This document shows, piece by piece, positions 33,077 to 40,458 of a stretch of DNA of 43,331 nucleotides. This stretch comes from Rhodobacter sp. (GTDB lineage: Bacteria; Pseudomonadota; Alphaproteobacteria; Rhodobacterales; Rhodobacteraceae). How positions within the stretch are numbered: the first letter of the stretch is position 1; each line of letters begins with the position of its first letter. Made by a program: the position numbers and the translations under genes. The stretch is taken from positions 1 through 43,331 of the forward strand of contig JADCEF010000019.1 in assembly GCA_020250445.1 (NCBI GenBank), in the 5' to 3' direction. The notes beneath the pieces are model-generated. The model was given only the letters and a program-made list of their open reading frames with translations. It was not told the DNA's origin and ran no database searches.

Positions 33077-33987
33077 CCATGGACATGATCGGGCCGGAGG
33101 CCGAGACCTATCTTTCCTGGGACGGGCTGGTACAGGCCCTGATCGACGGGCACCGCCTGCCCCGCGCCGGAATTGCCGATACCTTTCTGTACCGGGGCAA
33201 GGATACGCAGCTGAACCGCGCCGCCTGGATCGACGGGCTGGGACTGCTGGTCAAGACCGCAACGATCTTTCCCGGCAATCCGGCGCGGGGGAAACCCACG
33301 GTCAACGGCGGCGTCTGCCTGTACGGCGACGCCACGGGCGAGATGGAGGCGGTGATTGATTTCCACCTTGTGACCAAGTGGAAAACCGCCGGGGACAGCC
33401 TGCTGTCCGCGCGGCAACTGGCCCGGCCCGACAGCCGCAACATTCTGATCGTCGGGGCGGGCACCGTGGCCCGGTCGATGGTGGAGGCCTACCGCAGCGC
33501 CTTTCCGCAGGCAGAGTTCACGTTCTGGAACCGCACTCCGCCGGGGGCGGCAGCGCTGGCGGCGGCAACCGGCGGCACCGCCACGACCGATCTGGAACAG
33601 GCCGTGCGCCAGGCCGATATCATCGCCACCGCCACGATGAGCCATGAACCGCTGGTGATGGGCGACTGGCTGAAGCCCGGCACGCATCTTGACCTGATCG
33701 GCGCCTACCGCCCCGACATGCGCGAGGTGGATGATAACGCGCTGACCCGCGCCCGCCTGTTTGTGGATGCCCGCGCCACGACGGTTGACCACATCGGAGA
33801 GCTGAAAGACCCCATCGCGCGCGGCGTCATTTCCGAAAGCGATGTCGTGGCGGATTTCTATGATCTGGCCAAGGGCACCTATGACCGGCGTGGGCCGGAG
33901 GAAATCACGCTGGCCAAGAACGGCGGCGGCGCGCATCTGGATCTGATGACGGCGGCGTATATTCTGGCGGCATGGCGGGGGCGGTAA
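33073..33987 (+). CDS. Ornithine cyclodeaminase / mu-crystallin family protein
   Basis: The 304-residue protein belongs to the OCD/mu-crystallin family of NAD(P)-dependent enzymes. KTATIFPGNPARGKPTVNGG (about residues 57-76) includes the substrate-contacting Lys. The Rossmann motif is ILIVGAGTVARSMVEAY (near 125-141). HLDLIGAYRPDMREVDD follows near 209-225. Members act as ornithine cyclodeaminases, imine reductases or alanine dehydrogenases, so the reaction here is open. It is the last gene of the coupled fghA run. A frame-compatible alternative start (second Met) is three residues in. Confidence 0.88.
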   Translation: MTMDMIGPEAETYLSWDGLVQALIDGHRLPRAGIADTFLYRGKDTQLNRAAWIDGLGLLVKTATIFPGNPARGKPTVNGGVCLYGDATGEMEAVIDFHLVTKWKTAGDSLLSARQLARPDSRNILIVGAGTVARSMVEAYRSAFPQAEFTFWNRTPPGAAALAAATGGTATTDLEQAVRQADIIATATMSHEPLVMGDWLKPGTHLDLIGAYRPDMREVDDNALTRARLFVDARATTVDHIGELKDPIARGVISESDVVADFYDLAKGTYDRRGPEEITLAKNGGGAHLDLMTAAYILAAWRGR

Positions 33988-34145
33988 GGTTCACCGGACA
34001 AGTTCAAAGTCGGGCCAGAGTCATCGGCAAGCCTTACCCCATGAAGGGAAGGGTCATCCCTATCTCCCGCTTATGCCTTCGGTCGTTCAGCAAAGAAAGG
34101 CAGGTCACGCGGCCACTCCGCCATCGTTGTCCTTGCCAGGCGGCA

Positions 34146-34193
34146 TCACAGCGGTTCAGTTGATGTGATAAACCGAAATCACAACGGCTGTGA
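34146..34193. repeat. Nested inverted repeats next to element B
   Basis: Outer arms TCACAGC (34146-34152) and GCTGTGA (34187-34193) enclose inner arms TGTGAT (34164-34169) and ATCACA (34178-34183), all perfect. The inner arms resemble CRP half-sites but are ten bases apart between TGTGA and TCACA rather than six. The structure ends about ten bases before the end of element B. It may belong to the element or be a terminator for the fghA operon. Confidence 0.45.
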
Positions 34194-34203
34194 GAATGCA
34201 AAT

Positions 34204-34583
34204 CTGACAGTGTGCTGAAAAACACCTCGACCGCCTGAATGCCGGGAAGATATTCCCGGTCCGGGGAAAGGGATTGCGCCTTTGGGCGGAAACGGGAAAC
34301 GCGACCCGCGTTTCCCCCGCCCGCGCTGGACGCCGCCCTGTAGACCGGCAGGTCCGGGAGGAACGCAGGCCAGCGCCCGACCCGGCGGGCGGGAAGCGCC
34401 CGCCAGGGGCGGGGCGGGCGCTGGCCGGGGGCTTTGGCCCCCGGCTGGACAAGGGGCAGCGTGGCGCTGTGGCAGGGGCGATGGCCCCTGCCAGAATGCG
34501 CAAAGCGCGCGCGCAGGCGCAAGAGGTTGCCGCTTTTTTGGTCAGGCAGCCCATGCGAAGGGCACTTTCTCAGCACGCTGCCA
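34204..34583 (-). mobile_element. Hairpin-rich MITE-like element, copy B
   Basis: Ends read TGACAGTGTGCTGAAAAA (from 34205) and, on the other strand, TGGCAGCGTGCTGAGAAA (from 34583), matching at 15 of 18 positions. Between them lie at least six near-perfect hairpins: CCGGGAA/TTCCCGG (34242-34259), GGGAAACGCG/CGCGTTTCCC (34294-34316), a 12-pair stem (34368-34379 with 34415-34426) enclosing an eight-pair stem (34384-34404), a nine-pair stem (34424-34445) and a ten-pair stem (34470-34493). Its reverse complement aligns with element A, including two homologous hairpins. No transposase frame is present. Confidence 0.6.
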
Positions 34584-34689
34584 CGCCCCTGGCCGCGACG
34601 CCAAGTTGCATATACAACTGCATCAAGATCGTCTCTCTTTCGGTATTCCTGTAGGCTCGCCTCGCGTTGCAACGAGGGAGCGTTTTGGA

Positions 34690-34893
34690 ATGACTTACGA
34701 CGACTGCCTCCGATCGACCATTCTTGATGTTCAGAGCTGGGCCTTGGTGCTGGTTGGGCTGGCCGTCGCGCTTGCGTTCCGTGCCTTCGGAAAAACCTAT
34801 TGGGCAGTCGGAGCAGTCATCATGGGGGTGGCCCTTGGGCTCATCTGGGCCGTTGGCCACTACGAGATGAATTGCGTGGAGCTTTACCTTTGA
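34690..34893 (+). CDS. Small membrane protein, two predicted helices, unknown family
   Basis: The 67-residue protein starts at ATG 34690, with GAGGGAG about ten bases upstream. It has two hydrophobic stretches (about residues 17-34 and 38-57) and ends with the polar HYEMNCVELYL. I recognise no family. Its codon usage includes more A/T-ending codons than its neighbours (TTG, CTT, ACC mixed), and the upstream DNA is AT-richer, hinting at acquisition from outside. It lies between element B and the 3' end of tRNA-Pro, a common place for inserted genes. Confidence 0.5.
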   Translation: MTYDDCLRSTILDVQSWALVLVGLAVALAFRAFGKTYWAVGAVIMGVALGLIWAVGHYEMNCVELYL

Positions 34894-35084
34894 CCGGGGG
34901 CCAATTTCGTTCCCCAGGGCAACCCATGCCATTCGGGCGGGCGCGACCGATTCCGTTCCGTTGCATGCTGGCGACACCCTGCCGACCCTTGTGGTCTGCT
35001 TATCGCCTGTTTGCGCCGTGCATCACAGCCCTGCGCCGGGGCGCGCGTTGATCGCATAAGCGTTCGCCTTATTTCGGGCAAATC

Positions 35085-35161
35085 TGGTCGGAGCGAGAGG
35101 ATTCGAACCTCCGACCCCCTGCTCCCGAAGCAGGTGCGCTACCAGGCTGCGCTACGCTCCG
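35085..35161 (-). tRNA. tRNA-Pro, anticodon CGG
   Basis: Read on the minus strand, the 77-base gene (CCA included) has a seven-pair acceptor stem CGGAGCG/CGCTCCG, a D-arm with GCGC arms and GGTA loop, anticodon stem CCTGC/GCAGG with loop TTCGGGA (anticodon CGG), variable region GGGTC, and T-arm GGAGG-TTCGAAT-CCTCT. The discriminator is A and the 3' CCA is encoded at 35085-35087. It decodes CCG proline codons. Its 3' end faces the small membrane gene and element B. Confidence 0.97.
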
Positions 35162-35215
35162 ACCGATGCTGGGGGTTAAACCGAACGCCGGGGCATTGCA
35201 AGGGGGCGCGGGCGG

Positions 35216-36184
35216 CTATTCGCCCTGATCGCGCGGCCCCTTTCCGAACGGTGTGCCGACGCGCGGCATGACGCCCGTCTCGGGGCGCGCGCGTGACAGG
35301 CTGACGGGGTGGGTGGTTTCCACCTTGCCGCCACCCTCGCGCAGCACGATGTAGACGCCGCTGGCAATGATGATCGCGGTGCCGATGGCGGTCATCAGAT
35401 CGACCGTCTCGGAAAAGAACAGCCAGCCGTAGAGCACGGCCCAGATGATCTGCGAATACTGCATCGGCGCGACGACCACGGCAGGGGCCGCGCGATAGGC
35501 CTGGATCACCAGCATGGCCGCGACGAAACCCAGAAAGGACATCAGCACCAGCAGGCCGAAATGTTCCAGCGGCATCGGGCGGTAGACAAAGGGCATCATC
35601 GCCCCCGATGCCACGAAATTCGCCATCATCGGATACAGCATCAGCACGGCAGACCGCTCATCCCGCCCGATCTTGCGCACGATCACCGACACCAGCGCGC
35701 CGGTCGTGGCGGCCACCAGCGCCGCAAGCTGGCCCAGGCCCAGCGGCACCTGCCCGGGCCGCAGCACCACGATGACGCCGATCAGGCCAACCACCACGGC
35801 CAGCCCGCGCCGGATGCCCACCTTTTCACCCAAAAGCGGTATCGCCATCAGGGTGATCATCAGCGGCATGGCAAAGAACACCGCATAGGCCTGCGCCAGC
35901 GGCAGGACGGAAAAGGCATAAAAGCCCGACACGACGTTGACGATCGCCGCAATCGTGCGGATCCACACCCACATCGGCTGGCGCGGGCGCAGGTTGCCGT
36001 CGGTCTTGTCGCGCAGCAGCATCAGCGTGACGAAGGGAAAGCCCAGAAGAACGCTGAAAAAGATGACCTGGAACGGCGAATACTGTGCGCCAAGAAACTT
36101 CACCACCGCATCATGCGTTGCATAAAGGCCAAAGGCGGCAAGCGACATCAATGCGCCGTTGAGGTTCGTCTTGTGAAACACCAC
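35216..36184 (-). CDS. DMT-superfamily (EamA) transporter
   Basis: The 322-residue membrane protein has ten predicted helices in two EamA repeats. Features are [20 protein letters not shown] near residues 20-39, [20 protein letters not shown] near 94-113 and [20 protein letters not shown] near 233-252. A polar C-terminal tail of about 35 residues follows the last helix. The start is a GTG at 36184 (two GTG codons in a row). The likely role is metabolite export or uptake; the substrate is unknown. It stands alone between tRNA-Pro and leuB, with 147 bases to the leuB stop. Confidence 0.88.
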   Translation of the reverse strand: MVFHKTNLNGALMSLAAFGLYATHDAVVKFLGAQYSPFQVIFFSVLLGFPFVTLMLLRDKTDGNLRPRQPMWVWIRTIAAIVNVVSGFYAFSVLPLAQAYAVFFAMPLMITLMAIPLLGEKVGIRRGLAVVVGLIGVIVVLRPGQVPLGLGQLAALVAATTGALVSVIVRKIGRDERSAVLMLYPMMANFVASGAMMPFVYRPMPLEHFGLLVLMSFLGFVAAMLVIQAYRAAPAVVVAPMQYSQIIWAVLYGWLFFSETVDLMTAIGTAIIIASGVYIVLREGGGKVETTHPVSLSRARPETGVMPRVGTPFGKGPRDQGE

Positions 36185-36331
36185 GGGAGGATTGCCTTGT
36201 TCCGGGGGCTGTCACCCGGCAGAAACCTGTGCGTCACTTTCGCTTGACGCGGGGCAGACTGCAAGCGGCGGATCGGAAATTGGGCGACACATGGCTGCAT
36301 GTGCCGCCGCCCCGTTTTACCTGGCCTGCAC

Positions 36332-37441
36332 TCAGAGGCTGGCGTCCAGTGCCGCGATCACTGCCGCGCCCATTCCGGTGGTGCTGACAGGCGTGCCACC
36401 TTCAGGCCCCATCAGATCGGCGGTGCGTACACCGTCCGCCAGCACCTTCTCCACCGCCGCCTCGACCCGCGCCGCCTCTGCCCCCAGATCGAAGGAATAG
36501 CGCAGCGCCATGGCAAAACTCAGGATGCAGGCAATCGGGTTGGCCTTGCCCGTGCCGGCGATATCCGGGGCCGAGCCATGGACCGGCTCGTACAGCGCCT
36601 TTGGACGGCCATTGGGGCCAATGGCCCCCAGGCTGGCCGAGGGCAGCATCCCCAGCGATCCGGTCAGCATCGCGGCGCAATCCGACAGCACGTCACCGAA
36701 CAGGTTGTCGGTCACGATCACATCGAACTGCTTGGGCCAGCGCACAAGCTGCATGGCACCGTTGTCGGCATACATATGCGACAGCGCGACATCGGGGTAT
36801 TCGTGGTCATGCACCCACTGCACTTCCTCGCGCCACAGGATGCCCGATTCCATGACATTGGCCTTTTCCATCGAACAGACCCTGTTCGACCGCCGACGCG
36901 CCAGTTCAAAGGCGGATCGGGCCACGCGGCGGATCTCGTTCGTGGTGTAGCGCTGCGTGTTCACACCGACGCGCCCGCCCTCATTGTCCGGGAAGATGCC
37001 GCGCGGCTCGCCGAAATAGACGCCGCTCGTCAGCTCGCGGACGATGACGATGTCCAGTCCGGCGACAACCTCTTTCTTCAGGCTGGAAAAATCGGCCAGC
37101 GCATCAAAGCACTGTGCCGGGCGCAGGTTGGAAAACAGGTCCATCTCCTTGCGCAGGCGCAACAGGCCGCGTTCGGGCTTCACGCTGAAATCCAGCACGT
37201 CGTACTTCGGCCCGCCTACGGCGCCCAGCAGAACGGCATCCACCGCCATCGCCTTTGCCATGGTGGCATCCGACAGCGGCACGCCATGCACATCATAGGC
37301 CGCGCCACCGACCAGGTCTTCGGTCACGTCGAAATGGATGCCGCGCTTTGCGCCGAACCAACCGATGATCTTGTTCACCTCGGCCATGACTTCGGGGCCG
37401 ATGCCGTCGCCCGGCAGGATAAGAAGGGAAGGATTGGCCAA
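36332..37441 (-). CDS. leuB: 3-isopropylmalate dehydrogenase
   Basis: The 369-residue enzyme oxidises and decarboxylates 3-isopropylmalate in leucine synthesis. Signatures are [17 protein letters not shown] (residues 6-22), [17 protein letters not shown] (about 93-109), [14 protein letters not shown] with substrate contacts, and the metal/NAD motif [20 protein letters not shown] (about 247-266), followed by [18 protein letters not shown]. The protein most likely begins at a TTG (37441) giving [11 protein letters not shown], the usual family length; another TTG at 37498 would add 19 residues that do not look like leuB sequence. Confidence 0.96.
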   Translation of the reverse strand: MANPSLLILPGDGIGPEVMAEVNKIIGWFGAKRGIHFDVTEDLVGGAAYDVHGVPLSDATMAKAMAVDAVLLGAVGGPKYDVLDFSVKPERGLLRLRKEMDLFSNLRPAQCFDALADFSSLKKEVVAGLDIVIVRELTSGVYFGEPRGIFPDNEGGRVGVNTQRYTTNEIRRVARSAFELARRRSNRVCSMEKANVMESGILWREEVQWVHDHEYPDVALSHMYADNGAMQLVRWPKQFDVIVTDNLFGDVLSDCAAMLTGSLGMLPSASLGAIGPNGRPKALYEPVHGSAPDIAGTGKANPIACILSFAMALRYSFDLGAEAARVEAAVEKVLADGVRTADLMGPEGGTPVSTTGMGAAVIAALDASL

Positions 37442-37512
37442 GATGCGCCCCCGGTGGGTTGATTGCCTGTGTCCGGGGCCTAGCCAAAGGGCGCGCAAGG
37501 GTCAAGCGCCCG

Positions 37513-38580
37513 TCAGTCCGTTTCGATGTCCACCCAGACAAGCCGGTGCCGCGAGGCGGCCTTTACAACGGGCAGAAACGGGTCCCCTTCTTCGGGCCAG
37601 ACCACGCCCGAGGCGCGCACGGTCAGCCCGGCAGAGGGCAGCACGTAATCTGCGCGCATCCGGCCCGGACCGCCCGCTTCGGCGAAATCCGCCGTCGCCA
37701 TGCCGCCCGCGCCTTCGGGACGGGGGTCTTGCAGGCCGGGATGCGCCAGCAGCAGGCGCAGGGCAGCGGGCCGGCCCTCGCTGCGGTCCGGGTCCATGTT
37801 GGCATTCCCCAGAAGGACAAAGGGCGGGGCGGGCGGGGCATCGGGCAAGGCGCCGTCCAGCAGGCGCAGCCACAGCGCCGCCTCGTCATGGTTGCGTCGT
37901 CCGTTGCGGTCTTCGGGGCCGTCGAACACCGGCGGGGTCGCATGCCAGGCCAGCAGGCGCAAGGTGCCACCCCCGGGCAGCCGGACCGGCACATCCCAGT
38001 GCCCGGTTGTGGACAGGCGTTGGGCCTCTGCCACCTGCGGTTCCATGCCGTCCGGCAGGATCGCCCCCGGCAGATCGCGCCAGAGCAGGCCAGACAGGTC
38101 CCGCACCCCGGCCGGATCGATGGGAAGGCGCGACAGTACCGCCATTCCGCCTTCGCCCGCGAAGCGGCCATAACCCTGGGCATCGCGGGGGCCGCCCAGG
38201 CGACCATCCCCATCCATGTCGAGGCCGGTCGCGTACCCGGTGTTCGGGCGCAGGGCAAAACGGTGGGGATAAACGCTGCCTGCGGCGGCCACACGATCGG
38301 CAAAGGCACCCAGCGCCACAAGACCATGGTCGTAATCGATGCCGAGCAACACCAGTACATCGGGATCGGCAAAGGCGATGACCCGCGCCGCAGCCTCGAC
38401 CTGCGGGTCAGACCGCAGGATGTCGCGCAGCAAAAGCCCCGGCCCGTCCCGCGACAGTTCAGCGTGGAAGGTGGCGACGCGCAGCGTTTCGGCCAGGCAC
38501 GGGCCTGCCCAAAGGCAGACGAGGAAAAGACTCAGCCGACCGCACAGCCACCGGTGCCACCGATGCCGGTGCGGCGGCAT
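37513..38580 (-). CDS. Endonuclease/exonuclease/phosphatase (EEP) family secreted protein
   Basis: The roughly 355-residue protein has an N-terminal signal sequence (hydrophobic LSLFLVCLWAGPCLA, cleavage before ETLRVATF). An EEP-type fold follows: DPDVLVLLGIDYDHGLVALG near 75-94, WHATPPVFDG with the catalytic His region, LLGNANMDPDRSEGRPAALR near 271-290, and C-terminal ASRHRLVWVDIE. The usual SDH of this fold reads SRH here, which occurs in related proteins as far as I recall. It probably acts as a periplasmic phosphodiesterase or nuclease; the substrate is unknown. An earlier ATG at 38655 would add 25 residues. Confidence 0.78.
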   Translation of the reverse strand: MPPHRHRWHRWLCGRLSLFLVCLWAGPCLAETLRVATFHAELSRDGPGLLLRDILRSDPQVEAAARVIAFADPDVLVLLGIDYDHGLVALGAFADRVAAAGSVYPHRFALRPNTGYATGLDMDGDGRLGGPRDAQGYGRFAGEGGMAVLSRLPIDPAGVRDLSGLLWRDLPGAILPDGMEPQVAEAQRLSTTGHWDVPVRLPGGGTLRLLAWHATPPVFDGPEDRNGRRNHDEAALWLRLLDGALPDAPPAPPFVLLGNANMDPDRSEGRPAALRLLLAHPGLQDPRPEGAGGMATADFAEAGGPGRMRADYVLPSAGLTVRASGVVWPEEGDPFLPVVKAASRHRLVWVDIETD

Positions 38581-38655
38581 ACCCTGCGGATCCTGTCCGC
38601 GCTGCGGCCTGTCGCAATGCCGCGCATGAAAAGACTGGCGGTAAGAAAGGCCCAT

Positions 38656-39060
38656 GCCGACATTGCCCGTATCCGTGTCTGCGGACAGGTGAAGGGCAGC
38701 GGTTCAACCCCGTTTCCGGCCGCCCGCACCTCCGCCGGGACCGACAATGGCCGCAAGAACCCTAACGCAATGTTAACGCGGACGTCCCGCCCCGACCGTC
38801 AGATCATGTCACCCCCCCGCAGCAGGGCAGGGCCGGGCGGGCTGACCCGCAGGCCGAACGTCACCGGGCAGGACGGCCAGCCACAGGCCTTCAGAAGGAT
38901 CACGACACCCGACAGGGGACAGCAGGGGCATCAAGAAACTGTCTGACCTGCTCACCGGCGGGATCGGTGGCTGAAACGGTGACCATGTCCTTTTGATGCG
39001 ATCCTGCCCTGTCCGGCATCTGACCGCCATGGGCTGGACGTCTTTTCGGGGCGCAGGGTG
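38656..39060. other. Intergenic region between the EEP gene and hlyD
   Basis: This 405-base stretch lies upstream of the EEP gene and downstream of hlyD, both minus strand. No gene is convincing. It holds an imperfect CtrA-like box at 38762-38776, which could regulate the EEP gene about 180 bases away. I could not find a clear terminator for the type I secretion operon. Confidence 0.45.
38762..38776. promoter_or_regulatory. Imperfect CtrA-type box
   Basis: CTAA-CGCAATG-TTAA fits the TTAA-N7-TTAA recognition pattern of alphaproteobacterial CtrA with one mismatch. It lies in the leader zone of the EEP gene. A single imperfect box is weak evidence. Confidence 0.3.
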
Positions 39061-40458
39061 TCAGCGTTCCCGGATGGCTTCCTGGTTGTAGCGCAGGATC
39101 GGGGACAGGAGGTATTCGATAACGCGGCGGCTGCCGGTTTTGACCTCGACCGTCACGTTCATTCCCGGGCCGAGGGCCACCTCGCGGCCATCCACCATCA
39201 TGGTGGAGGACAGCAGCCGGATGCGGGCGGGATACTGGACCTGACCGGTCTTTTCCTCCATCACGCCATCGCCCGAGATGGACTGCACTTCGCCGGGGAT
39301 CAGGCCATAGCGGGTGAAGGCGAAGGTCTCTACCTTGATCTCCACCGGCTGGCCGACGCGGACAAAGCCGATATCGCGGTTCTGCAGCCTGGCTTCGACC
39401 TCCAGGGTGTCATCGACGGGCACGATGATCATCAGGGGCTCTGCCGGCTGCACCACGCCGCCCACGGTGTGCAGGGCCAGCTGCTGCACCTTGCCGTCGA
39501 TGGGCGCGCGCACCGTCATGTTCTGATGGCTGCGCTCCGCCTTGACCAGTTCCTGCGCCAGGGCCACCGCCGCCCGGTCCGCCTCGGACAACTCCCGGGT
39601 CTTGGTCAGGCGGAAGTCGGTTTCCAGGGTGTCGCGGCGGCTGCGGGTTTCGGCAATCCCCGAGGCCGCCTCGGCCAGCTGGAAGGTCTGGATCCGGCGT
39701 TCCTCCTCGGCCTCGACCAGTTGCTGCCTGGTCTCCAGCCAGACCAGCCGGGAACCGGACCCGCTTTCCAGCAGGCTGCGCCGGGCCGCCTCGGCCTCGG
39801 CCAGAAGCGGGATCACCCGGTCCAGCTTGCCGATGGCGGCGGTGATCTGTGCCTGCTGCGCCTCGCGGCTGCGGATCTCGTCGTCGATCTGGGCCAGCTT
39901 GGCCCGGTGATCGCGGACCTCGCTCATCAGCAGGTTGCGCTGCCCCTCGACAAGGGCGGGATCGGCCCCGGGCGGGGGCCGGAACGTGGCAAGGGCCGTC
40001 TGCAGCGTCGCGTCCCCGAGAAGCGCGCGCAGCCGGGCCGCCGTGACCTGTGCCTCGGCCAGTTCCTGGGCAATCCTTTCGCGGTCCGCGCCGATCTCGG
40101 TCGGATCGAAGCGGATCAGGACATCGCCGGCCGCCACCGTCTGGCCGTCTTCCACCAGGATCGAGGCCACCACGGCGGCCTCTGCGGCCTGCACGGTCTT
40201 CGAGCGGCCCGATGGAATGGTCTTGCCTTCGGCCACCGCCACCACATCGACCCGCCCCAGAATGGCCCAGGCCAGCATGATCACCAGAAACAGGCACAGG
40301 ACCGCCGACAGCACCCGCGCCGTGGGCGAGGGCGGGGTTTCCGTCACCTCCAGAACCGCCGGCAGAAAGGCCAGCTCGCCCCGCCGTTTCGGCGCAACCG
40401 GCGGGGAAGCCCGTTCGGCCGCCAGGCTTTCCTTCAGCACGCGCCAGGCCCGGCTCAT
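39061..40458 (-). CDS. HlyD-family type I secretion membrane-fusion protein
   Basis: The 465-residue periplasmic adaptor has one N-terminal membrane helix (about residues 50-70, VLSAVLCLFLVIMLAWAILG). A biotinyl-lipoyl-like half VDVVAVAEGKTIPSGRSKTV follows, then long alpha-helical coiled-coil hairpins (about residues 130-310), the second lipoyl half MTVRAPIDGKVQQLALHTVG, and a beta-barrel domain ending GMNVTVEVKTGSRRVIEYLL. It links the inner-membrane ABC exporter to an outer-membrane TolC-like channel. I choose ATG 40458 because it forms an ATGA overlap with the upstream ABC gene. No tolC gene is present in the window. Confidence 0.93.
   Translation of the reverse strand: MSRAWRVLKESLAAERASPPVAPKRRGELAFLPAVLEVTETPPSPTARVLSAVLCLFLVIMLAWAILGRVDVVAVAEGKTIPSGRSKTVQAAEAAVVASILVEDGQTVAAGDVLIRFDPTEIGADRERIAQELAEAQVTAARLRALLGDATLQTALATFRPPPGADPALVEGQRNLLMSEVRDHRAKLAQIDDEIRSREAQQAQITAAIGKLDRVIPLLAEAEAARRSLLESGSGSRLVWLETRQQLVEAEEERRIQTFQLAEAASGIAETRSRRDTLETDFRLTKTRELSEADRAAVALAQELVKAERSHQNMTVRAPIDGKVQQLALHTVGGVVQPAEPLMIIVPVDDTLEVEARLQNRDIGFVRVGQPVEIKVETFAFTRYGLIPGEVQSISGDGVMEEKTGQVQYPARIRLLSSTMMVDGREVALGPGMNVTVEVKTGSRRVIEYLLSPILRYNQEAIRER

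Larger units (their letters stand above)
33988..34689. other. Non-coding region with element B and nested palindromes
   Basis: No convincing gene was found in these 700 bases. A nested palindrome lies at 34146-34193, element B at 34204-34583, and AGTTG-CATATA-CAACT at 34604-34619. The stretch 34595-34690 is noticeably richer in A and T than surrounding DNA and must hold the promoter of the small membrane protein gene. The segment 33990-34140 has no features I recognise. Confidence 0.55.

Noticed and set aside
34034-34672. 212-residue minus-strand frame through element B
   Set aside because: Its translation simply reads through the hairpins of element B. Similarity to the other copy is at DNA level and frame is not kept.
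33988-35084. Attachment-site duplication of the tRNA-Pro 3' end
   Set aside because: No second copy of the tRNA 3' sequence was found by eye in the neighbouring kilobase, so an integrative element with att sites is not supported.
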